Shown here: one piece after another, positions 12,744 to 19,816 of the stretch
Position numbering within the stretch: the stretch's first letter is position 1
How the letters are laid out: each line of letters begins with the position of its first letter
Virus record (IMG/VR): IMGVR_UViG_3300027782_000387
Coordinates: 1 to 22,597 of that record
DNA from: a virus
Strand: one strand, 5' to 3'
Length of the DNA stretch: 22,597 nucleotides
Translations under genes and position numbers: made by a program
The notes under the pieces: model-generated
Seen by the model: only the letters and a program-made list of their open reading frames with translations
Told to the model about the DNA's origin: nothing
Databases searched by the model: none

Positions 12744-14063
12744 TTAGAATGTAATTGAGCCAGATGAATTAAAGGTATAATTTCTATATCCCGCTGCCAC
12801 CACTACAACGGGTGTGCCTACTGTATTTGAAGCAGCTGCATATGAATCAGGATATCTAATAACTACAATGCCTGGACCGCCAGTGCCACCACTAAAAGAT
12901 CCATATGGTTGAGGAGCAGCAACTCCGGCGCCACCTCCACCTCCGCCTGTATTAGTAGTACCAGGAGTTCCTACCCCATTGCCCGGCCCGTTTCCAGGGC
13001 CACCACCACCTTGGCCACCACCACCACCACCTGCATAACCAACGCCATAGTTGGAGAAGGAGCCACCGCCACCCCCACCCGCATAGTATACAGCTGAACC
13101 AGTTGGCCATTCTATACCTGGGCCACCTGAACCACCATAATTGAAACCATAACTACCTGCGCCACCAGCTCCACCACCGCCACCTCCGCCATACCCTGTA
13201 TAGCTAGGAGTGCCCGAGGGAGGAGAATCATTGCCACCATCATATCCTTGTCTTGGCCCTGGGTTATACGGAGATCCTGGATATACACCTTTACCGCCAG
13301 AGTAAATTCTGTTATAGTTAAATGCTGGGCCCATACCGCCTCCAGATCCACCATCGCCACCTGCTGTGCCTGCTGTTTGGTTTCCTCCACCACCAGCTCC
13401 CCCACCGTACGCATATATTGTTGTTAATCCTGTTGCAGTAATACTACTTGCGGTACCTTGGTATCCTGTACCAGTGGGACTTGGATTGCCTGCGCCACCT
13501 GCGCCTCCGGTACCAACTGTTACTGTAAATGCCACACCCGGCGATGCATTGATATTGCCAGATAATAGGCCACCTGCGCCCCCACCTCCAGAAGCGCTAT
13601 ATTGGTTAGCGTTTGATCTTCCACCACCGCCTCCACCGCCAGCAACGACCAAATATTCAAACGGGGTAACTACAGGAGTTGTACTCGTATCACTTATAGT
13701 TAATGAAGAAGTTGTTGCTACAACAGTACCACTTGTGCTGCCTGTTCTAATTGATAAGGTGAATGTTTCTGCACCCTCAGTTGTCAAATCAGCAGTAGGC
13801 AGTATGTTAAATGATCCTGAATTATTTGCAATTGCAAATGATCCAGTGTTTGCTGTAAAATCTCCAGCATTTGAATTTATTGTCCAATAATACGTATTAT
13901 CGGGAATTCTACTACCGCTGACACTAATAGTTAAATTGCTTCCTTCGCTTACATTTGCAGTTGCTGCAGATATAATGTATAAAGGATTATTATCAACAAG
14001 CCCCATTGTAAATTGTCCGCCTGGGCTTGTCCAACCGCCCATGTTTACTCCGCTTATTATCAT
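12744..14063 (-). CDS. adhesin-like tail protein: tag, Calx-beta-like domain, glycine-rich tip, 439 aa
   Basis: Tag MIISGVNMGGWTSPGGQF, a Calx-beta-like domain at about 27-128 (VSEGSNLTISVSG, TTEGAETFTLSIRTG) and a glycine-rich tip from about 135. The tip contains the shared GGKGVYPGSPYNPGPRQGYD insert and GGPGIEWPTGSAVYY, and ends GIVVIRYPDSYAAASNT then FNSSGSITF. The tip is closest to that of the FN3-bearing 11458 gene while the spacer is closest to that of the 7403 gene, a mosaic pattern. Likely receptor-binding or decoration role by inference. Confidence 0.85.
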   Translation of the reverse strand: MIISGVNMGGWTSPGGQFTMGLVDNNPLYIISAATANVSEGSNLTISVSGSRIPDNTYYWTINSNAGDFTANTGSFAIANNSGSFNILPTADLTTEGAETFTLSIRTGSTSGTVVATTSSLTISDTSTTPVVTPFEYLVVAGGGGGGGRSNANQYSASGGGGAGGLLSGNINASPGVAFTVTVGTGGAGGAGNPSPTGTGYQGTASSITATGLTTIYAYGGGAGGGGNQTAGTAGGDGGSGGGMGPAFNYNRIYSGGKGVYPGSPYNPGPRQGYDGGNDSPPSGTPSYTGYGGGGGGGAGGAGSYGFNYGGSGGPGIEWPTGSAVYYAGGGGGGSFSNYGVGYAGGGGGGQGGGGPGNGPGNGVGTPGTTNTGGGGGGAGVAAPQPYGSFSGGTGGPGIVVIRYPDSYAAASNTVGTPVVVVAAGYRNYTFNSSGSITF

Positions 14064-14072
14064 TTCTTTTCC

Positions 14073-15092
14073 TTAGAATGTGATTGTGCCTGGACTAATC
14101 CATCTGTATACTCGGTAACCCCCAGCTGTTGTTATAGTAACAGAACCTGTTGTATTCGATGCGGCTGCATATGAATCAGGATATTGTATTGCGGCTACAC
14201 CAGGATTAGCGGCCTGGCCGGTACTATACGGTGTTGCTGAACCCCAATCAGTACCAATATTATTCCAAGAGGAAGAATTCCAATCTCTTTGACCACCTGC
14301 GCCACCGGCTCCGCCAGCAATGTTTGTGCCGATTGTTGTAGAGCCAGATCCTCCGCCACCGCCTCCCCCGCTAAATGTCCCAGGACTCCCTGCACCACCT
14401 GGAGCATAATAGCCACCCACACCCCCTGTACCGCCTGTTGCAGTATTTCCGTCTCCTACTGCGCCCCCGCCGCCGGCAAAACCGGGCCAGCCTGGATCAT
14501 TTGGGTTATTATTTGAAGCAGCGCCACCGCCACCACCATATGCAGTTCTAGTGAAACCTGTACCAACTAACATAGTAGATGCGCCGCTTGAAGTGCCAAC
14601 TGTTACAGTCAATCCGGTAGTAATATTTGTACTGCCATATGAAGCCCCACCAGATCCGCCGCCGCCGCCATAACTACGGCCTGGCCCACCCGATGCTCCA
14701 CTTGCACCAACGACCAAATATGTTATAGGAATTGTAGCTGAAGCTGTAGTAGTACTATTACTTGATTCACTTGCTGCACTAGTACCAACTGAATTTGTGG
14801 CAGTAACTGTAAATGTGTAACTTGTACTTGCGGTTAATCCGGTTACTGTAATAGTACCAGACCCTGCTTGATTTAATGTACCTGTGATTCCACCTGGACT
14901 ACTTGTTGCAGTATATGACGTAATATTTGCACCACCGTTATTAGTCGGTGCAGTAAATGTTACGTTTGCAGTTGTAGCACCTGTAGCAGTTGCTGTACCT
15001 ATTGTGGGTGGCGCTGGAATTTTTATAGGTTCTGCCAACCCCATTACAAATGCTGGGCCACCGCCGCCAAAATTTACTCCGCTTATTATCAT
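14073..15092 (-). CDS. adhesin-like tail protein: tag, FN3 domain, glycine-rich tip, 339 aa
   Basis: Tag MIISGVNFGGGGPAFVMG, then an FN3-type domain at about 24-115, near-identical in places to that of the 11458 gene (PAPPTIGTATATGATTANVT). A shorter glycine-rich tip follows, opening ITYLVVGASGASGG, where several glycines are replaced by serine and alanine. The end YPDSYAAASNTTG then YRVYRWISPGTITF matches the 12744 gene. The start is preceded by AAGGAATATC. Confidence 0.84.
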   Translation of the reverse strand: MIISGVNFGGGGPAFVMGLAEPIKIPAPPTIGTATATGATTANVTFTAPTNNGGANITSYTATSSPGGITGTLNQAGSGTITVTGLTASTSYTFTVTATNSVGTSAASESSNSTTTASATIPITYLVVGASGASGGPGRSYGGGGGSGGASYGSTNITTGLTVTVGTSSGASTMLVGTGFTRTAYGGGGGAASNNNPNDPGWPGFAGGGGAVGDGNTATGGTGGVGGYYAPGGAGSPGTFSGGGGGGGSGSTTIGTNIAGGAGGAGGQRDWNSSSWNNIGTDWGSATPYSTGQAANPGVAAIQYPDSYAAASNTTGSVTITTAGGYRVYRWISPGTITF

Positions 15093-15102
15093 TTGATATT
15101 CC

Positions 15103-16110
15103 TTATACGTTTGCTGTATTGGTGTTTGGATAAGATCTATTCACACCCCATATAATACGAACTGCGCCGTTTACGCCTGGGGCGCCTGTGGAGCCGCCGC
15201 CAAATCTGGTTCCATATCCACCGCCGGTACCGCCTCCTCCATATCCAGTGGGAGAAGTAGGATCGGCCGAACCAGCACCCCCTATGGTTCCTGTGCCTGG
15301 GCTAGGCGAAGGGTACGTTGCCCCAGAACCACCGGTGCCACCTGTTCCATTTGTGCCAAGGCCGTAAATACCAACGCCACCACCTTTACCACTATCGCTG
15401 CCAATAAATCTACCATCGTCATATTGATAATCTCCGGCTCCGCCACCACCACCACCACCGCCACCTGTGCTGTTGGCCCCTGTTGCTCCATTTGCGGGTG
15501 CTGAATTACGATTACCAGATCTGCCGCCATCGCCACCGGGAGCAGTATACCCACCGGCACCACCGCCACCACCGCAAGACTTGCCATCTGTAAAACCACC
15601 ATATGAACCCAAGTTAGTGAACCCTGTGCCTGCAGTACCACCGTTGCCGCCACCATCACCAACGTATCCTCCGCCAGCACCCCCTGCAGTAGGGCCCGCT
15701 GGATAGTTATTGCCTGCAGTGCCGCCTACGCCGCTAACAGTAGGGGCTCCTATGAAATATGATGTGCCTCCAGAACTAGGAGACGGTTGACTAAGACCTG
15801 CTGCGCCAACAACAACTGTGTAAGGAGATCCTGGTGTTACAGGAATATTATTTTTCCAACCTAGACCACCTCCCCCGCCAGATGAACCTCCAGGTGCAGA
15901 AGGTGCCGCCGGCCATGCACCGCCACCACCGCCGCCACCGACTGCAACAACTGATACTGAGGTTGTGCCAACAGGAGCAACCCATGAATATGTACCAGCA
16001 GTTAAAAATTCTGATTGACCACTAGGTGGAATAGGCGCGGCCGACAATGTAAATGTCAATGGTGTCCCTGTTCCTGGTCCAGGTAATACTGTAACGTTAT
16101 TTATTATCAT
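15103..16110 (-). CDS. adhesin-like tail protein with glycine-rich tip, 335 aa
   Basis: A different tag type (MIINNVTVLPGPGTGTPLTF) shared with the 16121 gene. A short AGTYSWVAPVGTTSVSVVAV lead-in opens a glycine-rich domain with several GGGGGGG runs. The end GAVRIIWGVNRSYPNTNTANV differs from the SGSITF end of the other members; a RIIWG...S-P-NT end is, from memory, common in glycine-rich proteins of marine T4-type phages. It may represent the ancestral, non-shuffled version. The single-Cys site KSCGGG is unusual in this array. Confidence 0.82.
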   Translation of the reverse strand: MIINNVTVLPGPGTGTPLTFTLSAAPIPPSGQSEFLTAGTYSWVAPVGTTSVSVVAVGGGGGGGAWPAAPSAPGGSSGGGGGLGWKNNIPVTPGSPYTVVVGAAGLSQPSPSSGGTSYFIGAPTVSGVGGTAGNNYPAGPTAGGAGGGYVGDGGGNGGTAGTGFTNLGSYGGFTDGKSCGGGGGAGGYTAPGGDGGRSGNRNSAPANGATGANSTGGGGGGGGGAGDYQYDDGRFIGSDSGKGGGVGIYGLGTNGTGGTGGSGATYPSPSPGTGTIGGAGSADPTSPTGYGGGGTGGGYGTRFGGGSTGAPGVNGAVRIIWGVNRSYPNTNTANV

Positions 16111-16120
16111 TTGCTATTCC

Positions 16121-16912
16121 TTAGAATGTGATTGAGCCTGAACTAGTAAATACGTATCTCCTATAACCGCCAGATACTGTATAGTTAGGGCTTCCTGTTG
16201 TAGTTGTTGCTGCAGGATAAGTGTCTCCGTATCTAATGACTACAATTCCGTTACCTGAATTGCCCGCTCCTACATTATATAATCCAGATCCCCCGTCACC
16301 GTAATTACCCGATCCTGTTAATGCTCCAACCGGCGGCCCGCTGTAGTATGTACTACCATTTGATCCAGGCCCACCTGAACAATAAGTGTAGCTAGTACCA
16401 GTTATATCATTGGATACACCTGGGCCTCCAGTAAGCCCGGAACCTGCCCCGCCTGCACCGCCGCCACTTCCATATCCTCCTGCAGATCCACCATCATATC
16501 CTTGTCTAGGTGCGTCTATATAAGTAGATCCTGGATATACACCTTTAGCTCCTGCACCGCCAGATCCTCCGTTGGCGCCGGTTAAACCATTTCCACCTTT
16601 GCCGCCACCATATGAAGTTAAACCAAATGCACTGGAATTTGTACCATTTACATTATAACCACCGCCTGCGCCAATTGTAATAGTATATTGTGTTCCGAGA
16701 GTTGGAGTAAATTTACTACTACCTATGGTAGTTAGATATCCACCTGCGCCTGCGCCACCACCGCCAATGTCTCCTCTACCGCCACCACCGCCGCCGGCTA
16801 CTATAAGATAATCAATTGACAATGGCGGTGGAACATAATTATCTGCCAATGTAAACCTAAGAGGTGTTCCTGAACCCGTAAACCCTGATAATGTAACGTT
16901 TTCTACTATCAT
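16121..16912 (-). CDS. adhesin-like tail protein with glycine-rich tip, 263 aa
   Basis: Tag MIVENVTLSGFTGSGTPLRF, paired in type with the 15103 gene. A glycine-rich domain opens IDYLIVAGGGGGGRG and carries the insert GAKGVYPGSTYIDAPRQGYD. The end GIVVIRYGDTYPAATTTTG then YVFTSSGSITF matches the main group. So it combines the second tag type with the common C-terminal end. The shortest of the glycine-rich members. Confidence 0.83.
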   Translation of the reverse strand: MIVENVTLSGFTGSGTPLRFTLADNYVPPPLSIDYLIVAGGGGGGRGDIGGGGAGAGGYLTTIGSSKFTPTLGTQYTITIGAGGGYNVNGTNSSAFGLTSYGGGKGGNGLTGANGGSGGAGAKGVYPGSTYIDAPRQGYDGGSAGGYGSGGGAGGAGSGLTGGPGVSNDITGTSYTYCSGGPGSNGSTYYSGPPVGALTGSGNYGDGGSGLYNVGAGNSGNGIVVIRYGDTYPAATTTTGSPNYTVSGGYRRYVFTSSGSITF

Positions 16913-16932
16913 TTATGTTTCCTTAGAATAGT

Positions 16933-17661
16933 TTAATATCCAAATCTTGTTTTATACTTAGCATGTTCTTCTTGTATTTGTGCTAAGGATAATTCTTTAT
17001 CCCATACTTTAACGAATCCTACATCAGCATCTACTCCTTCAGAAATAGAAGTAGGGGATGCATATCTACCAAATAATCTCAATCCATTAAAGCCGCTATT
17101 AAAGTTATCAGTACCATTTGTAGTAGATGGTGCTGTACCGGTAGCTATATAACTTTTAGATTTCTCAGCATCTGTTGTTCCCGTAGAAGTAAACCATATG
17201 AAGTGCCAATTGGTATCTGCTACAGTATCGGTTGGTCCTATAAATCCCTCAGTGAATGCAATATTCATACGAGCTGTACCTGAACCCCATAATCCCATTA
17301 AGAAATCAGGAGAATCTGAATTAGCATTAAGTAATCTACCTGGGGTAGTTCCATTCCATTTATATGCCATGCCAACAGTATATGCCTGTGCACCGCCACT
17401 ATAATTAGGACCGAATGCCAAGAAGTTTGTGTTGCTTGCAGTAGTTACTCTAAACACACCACCATTTACACTATTCCAGCTAATGTTATTTCCAGGATTT
17501 GCCACACTAATAGCATATGCGCCTGTGCCAGCTACTATATTTCCATCTGTAGGTACTGCTGAGTAATATGCTGCATCAAAATCTATAACAGGTAGTAACG
17601 GTGGAGGAGTAGTGATAATTTTCATTCCACCTAATAATTGCAAGCCATCTAATATTCGCAT
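16933..17661 (-). CDS. LamG-like lectin-fold tail protein, 242 aa
   Basis: MRILDGLQLLGGMKIITTPPP is a third tag type, followed by a concanavalin A-like (LamG) domain at about 27-235. Typical strands are NWHFIWFTSTG, GLRLFGRY and the closing VDADVGFVKVWDKELSLAQI followed by EEH..YKTRFGY. Such domains bind sugars or proteins in many phage tail adhesins. It is the first adhesin gene in transcription order. Its start lies one base after the stop of the GIY-YIG gene with AAAGG upstream, so both share the late promoter at 18087-18094. A leftover TATTCTAAGGAA lies after its stop. Confidence 0.85.
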   Translation of the reverse strand: MRILDGLQLLGGMKIITTPPPLLPVIDFDAAYYSAVPTDGNIVAGTGAYAISVANPGNNISWNSVNGGVFRVTTASNTNFLAFGPNYSGGAQAYTVGMAYKWNGTTPGRLLNANSDSPDFLMGLWGSGTARMNIAFTEGFIGPTDTVADTNWHFIWFTSTGTTDAEKSKSYIATGTAPSTTNGTDNFNSGFNGLRLFGRYASPTSISEGVDADVGFVKVWDKELSLAQIQEEHAKYKTRFGY

Positions 17662-17662
17662 C

Positions 17663-18064
17663 TTATGCCTTTAAATTCTTGATATGGGTTTTATGAACAC
17701 GGCATTGCACCTGGCCGTTGTAATAATCTTCTGTCTCTAAAACTCGTCTATCCATTTGTTCTCTTGCTTCTAAATAATTGCACAACCCCTTGTTAGGGCA
17801 TATATGCAGTATTTCTCGTATAAAACTATCTGCGCCGTGTTTTTCCACATCAGCTTTAACTTCATCAGATGAAGACCAATAATCTCTCCAATCTGACTCA
17901 ACTTTTAATCGTTTCTTCTTGCCCTTAACAACCTTTGTCCTACGAAACCAAAACAACTTTTTACCTATATACTTCCGATTCGTGGCAGTATTAGTAATCA
18001 AGTACACATAACCATAAGCTTCTTCTGGAACAGTTTCTAAGGGCTTTTCTTTATAAATCCACAT
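17663..18064 (-). CDS. GIY-YIG family nuclease at the head of the adhesin array, 133 aa
   Basis: GYVYLITN (residues 18-25) and KYIGKK (31-36) are the two signature strands. ESDWRDYWSSSDEVK supplies the conserved aromatic and serine region, E99 or E102 in YLEAREQM is the likely metal ligand, and YYNGQ (114-118) closes the domain. Compared with T4 Seg and I-TevI proteins, it is the catalytic domain without an obvious DNA-binding extension. The ATG at 18064 has only a weak GGT Shine-Dalgarno inside an 11-bp hairpin that also contains the late promoter. It is followed without a gap by the LamG gene. DNA target unknown. Confidence 0.82.
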   Translation of the reverse strand: MWIYKEKPLETVPEEAYGYVYLITNTATNRKYIGKKLFWFRRTKVVKGKKKRLKVESDWRDYWSSSDEVKADVEKHGADSFIREILHICPNKGLCNYLEAREQMDRRVLETEDYYNGQVQCRVHKTHIKNLKA

Positions 18065-18065
18065 C

Positions 18066-18092
18066 TAAATACCAATATTAAATTAGTATTTA
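18066..18092 (-). promoter_or_regulatory. start-site hairpin, probable translational switch
   Basis: On the minus strand TAAATACTAAT (18092-18082) pairs with ATTGGTATTTA (18076-18066) over 11 positions with one G-U pair and a 5-base loop. The right arm includes the GGT ribosome site, and the ATG at 18064 is one base beyond the stem. The left arm includes most of the late promoter. Late transcripts would start in the loop near 18081 and lack the left arm, so only read-through transcripts would be blocked. Confidence 0.6.
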
Positions 18093-18094
18093 TA
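18087..18094 (-). promoter_or_regulatory. T4-type late promoter core for the GIY-YIG and adhesin genes
   Basis: TATAAATA on the minus strand; it overlaps the TAA stop of the upstream zinc-finger gene (18090-18092). Predicted start about 18081, giving a 17-base leader for the GIY-YIG gene. It is the only late promoter seen upstream of the LamG to 10497 adhesins. Confidence 0.7.
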
Positions 18095-18425
18095 CAGGTT
18101 CCCAATAGTCGTTTCCATCCGAAAAGTTATCACCCTCATCCCTAGGGGGTACAAAGAAGTAATCATCGGGATTTGTCATTATATCTTCAGCATCTTCGGC
18201 TAATTCGCCGGTACCCATAATGCCAGCTCTTTGTAGCATTTGGGTTTGTATAGACTTTTTATATCTATGCTCTTCGGATTCTTCACGACTCATATATGCC
18301 GCTTGCTTTTCCGAAAAGACTTTCTTCTGTTCTTCATTCCATTGTCGGGAATTGGCACAAGCCCGAGAACAGAAAGTTCCGGGCTTGTTATGAACAGTAC
18401 CACATTTAGGACAAGTCTTCGTCAT
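18090..18425 (-). CDS. zinc-finger protein of unknown function, 111 aa
   Basis: An N-terminal zinc-binding site, CPKC (C5, C8) and FCSRAC (C19, C23), then a helical, charged region (NSRQWNEEQKKVFSEKQ) and an acidic tail ending DYWEPV. The CxxC...FCSxxC pattern with NSRxW after it is common in short DNA-binding or nuclease-associated zinc modules. The ATG at 18425 lies 20 bases inside the 3' end of the preceding zinc-ribbon gene; a GTG at 18452 is an alternative. Its stop is part of the late promoter. Confidence 0.72.
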   Translation of the reverse strand: MTKTCPKCGTVHNKPGTFCSRACANSRQWNEEQKKVFSEKQAAYMSREESEEHRYKKSIQTQMLQRAGIMGTGELAEDAEDIMTNPDDYFFVPPRDEGDNFSDGNDYWEPV

Positions 18426-18555
18426 CCTCTTCTTTATCTTCCATTTCTGCACCGCAGAAAGGACAATTCGTTACTGTGTAGTAATCTTCGTCAAGTGTAT
18501 GACTTATCTTGAAGACTGCATCGCATTCGACGCATTCATAGATTTTTCTGGCCAT
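18406..18555 (-). CDS. zinc-ribbon protein, 49 aa
   Basis: Starts MARKIYECVECDAVFKI and contains CVEC (8-11) and CPFC (31-34), a complete four-cysteine zinc ribbon, followed by an acidic tail (MEDKEEDDEDLS). AGGAG precedes the ATG at good distance, which supports it as a real gene despite its size. The first 52 bases overlap the 3' end of the nucleotidyltransferase gene in another frame. Small ribbons of this form are common in phages and of unknown role; they may bind RNA polymerase or nucleic acid. Confidence 0.68.
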   Translation of the reverse strand: MARKIYECVECDAVFKISHTLDEDYYTVTNCPFCGAEMEDKEEDDEDLS

Positions 18556-18995
18556 TGTGCTCCTCTTTTCTTAGCTTCTGCGTCAAATACTCGCTGACGT
18601 AAATCAGATGAGCTGAAGAAGTGATCTCGTTTGTTAAAATATAACTCTATTCCGCGTTTCATGCAAATCTCTTTGCCGGTATAGTCTGTATCTTTATATT
18701 CCTCGCCCAAGATGCGAACATCAATAGGTAAAGCCATGAAGATGTCTTCAAGTTCTTTTTCTGTCGAATATACTATAATCTCATCAACATGTTTACATGC
18801 CGATACTTGAATCTGTCTTTCAATAATAGACTGAACCGGTTTGTTTTTAGTTTGTCTATCAAGCGTAGGATCAACTTGAATCGCTGCAATTAGATAATCG
18901 CATTGACGCTTTGCCTCTTCGAGCATAATGACATGCCCAGAGTGAAAAAGATCAAATGTTGAACAAGTCAAACCAATTTTTTTATTTGTACTCAT
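18504..18995 (-). CDS. cytidylyltransferase-type nucleotidyltransferase, 163 aa
   Basis: The HxGH nucleotide-binding motif is FHSGH (17-21) and the second signature is SSSDLRQR (128-135). The body LIAAIQVDPTLDRQTKNKP and RILGEEYKDTDYTG matches the glycerol-3-phosphate cytidylyltransferase (TagD) and RfaE-C type. These join a nucleotide to a small phosphorylated substrate such as glycerol-3-phosphate or heptose phosphate. In a phage it could modify an envelope sugar or a nucleotide cofactor; the substrate cannot be read from the sequence. ATGA overlap with the dCMP deaminase gene couples them. The last 18-19 residues are in a region that also codes the zinc ribbon. Confidence 0.82.
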   Translation of the reverse strand: MSTNKKIGLTCSTFDLFHSGHVIMLEEAKRQCDYLIAAIQVDPTLDRQTKNKPVQSIIERQIQVSACKHVDEIIVYSTEKELEDIFMALPIDVRILGEEYKDTDYTGKEICMKRGIELYFNKRDHFFSSSDLRQRVFDAEAKKRGAQWPEKSMNASNAMQSSR

Positions 18996-19459
18996 ATTTT
19001 CTCCACTTCAATGTTACATTTATTTAAAAATTCTATACCATCTGTATTTCTATAACTATTTCTATAAAATACTTTTTTAATGCCCGCTATATGTATAAGT
19101 TTTGCACAATCAAAACAAGGTGCATAGGTAATATACATTGTAGCACCCGCACCCGATTCATTAGACTGAGCTAGCTTACCAATAGCATTCATTTCAGCAT
19201 GAATAACTTCTTGCTTTGTTTCATATCTATATGTTCCCATAGTATGCCAAGGGCCGCCCGGATCTATTACATATTGTGATTCTTCATATATTTCATTCTC
19301 ACAATTATTATCCCATCCAGCAGGAGTACCGTTGTATCCAATAGATATAATTCTATTATCTTTTTCAACAACCGCACCAACCTTTAATCGTTTAGCTGAA
19401 GATAGAGCAGCATAACTTTCTGCTGCTTGCATATGTGCATTATCAAATTTATTCGGCAT
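18992..19459 (-). CDS. deoxycytidylate (dCMP) deaminase, 155 aa
   Basis: The zinc-binding and catalytic motifs are HAE (87-89) and PCFDC (114-118). SIGYNGTPAGWDNNC near 39-53 matches the substrate loop of the dCMP deaminase family. It converts dCMP to dUMP, the precursor of dTMP, in the cytoplasm. The ATG at 19459 has AGGA upstream, inside the 3' end of the preceding small gene. It belongs to the nrd operon, and the product works downstream of ribonucleotide reductase to balance pyrimidine pools. T4 gene cd is the functional counterpart. Confidence 0.88.
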   Translation of the reverse strand: MPNKFDNAHMQAAESYAALSSAKRLKVGAVVEKDNRIISIGYNGTPAGWDNNCENEIYEESQYVIDPGGPWHTMGTYRYETKQEVIHAEMNAIGKLAQSNESGAGATMYITYAPCFDCAKLIHIAGIKKVFYRNSYRNTDGIEFLNKCNIEVEKI

Positions 19460-19625
19460 TCCATTTTCCTATAGGACATTTAGCAATAGGTATCATAGTC
19501 TTTGCCCATATAGAGCAACCACATTTATCGCATACCTTAGCGCCAATAATAGTAGTAAGATGTTCGCATTTATTGCAAATATCCCTACGCTTTTCAGTAA
19601 AGGTTATTTTTCTATCTTCACCCAT
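19449..19625 (-). CDS. cysteine-rich small protein, 58 aa
   Basis: Starts MGEDRKITFTEKRRD. Cysteines at 17, 20, 32, 35, 37 and 50 (ICNKC, VCDKCGC, KCPIGKW) make one or two metal sites. The CxxC...CxxCGC...CPxGKW pattern is shared by small uncharacterised phage proteins, from memory. It overlaps the HiPIP-like gene by 22 bases and the dCMP deaminase by 11, as usual in this operon. It could hold zinc or an iron-sulfur cluster; no function is known to me. Confidence 0.72.
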   Translation of the reverse strand: MGEDRKITFTEKRRDICNKCEHLTTIIGAKVCDKCGCSIWAKTMIPIAKCPIGKWNAE

Positions 19626-19816
19626 TTTTTACAATAATATTCTGGACGCACTTTGGCATCCCAAGTTTTACAATACTTTGTGCCAGGTACATAAGCACCG
19701 CAGTTGGCACAATTCTTATCACCTTTGGCTTTTTCATACGCAGGTGGTAGCTTTGCTGATATTAACGCACCATCGGCATAATGCCTGGGTGCAATTACTT
19801 CTTTAAATGATTTCAT
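19604..19816 (-). CDS. four-cysteine protein resembling HiPIP or a zinc ribbon, 70 aa
   Basis: Cysteines at 36, 39, 49 and 62 in NCANCGAYVPGTKYCK and YYCKKWVK. The CANC motif, the later C, and a valine a few residues before the final aromatic-C site recall high-potential iron-sulfur proteins. However, the cysteine spacing is shorter and there is no export signal, so a zinc site is also possible. The ATG at 19816 overlaps the nrdB stop as ATGA. Placement directly after nrdB fits a redox helper, but that is inference. Confidence 0.7.
   Translation of the reverse strand: MKSFKEVIAPRHYADGALISAKLPPAYEKAKGDKNCANCGAYVPGTKYCKTWDAKVRPEYYCKKWVKIEK

Noticed and set aside
11826-13890. Further plus-strand and frame-shifted open frames rich in His, Arg, Val or Pro
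   Set aside because: Low-complexity shadows of the glycine-rich coding sequence.
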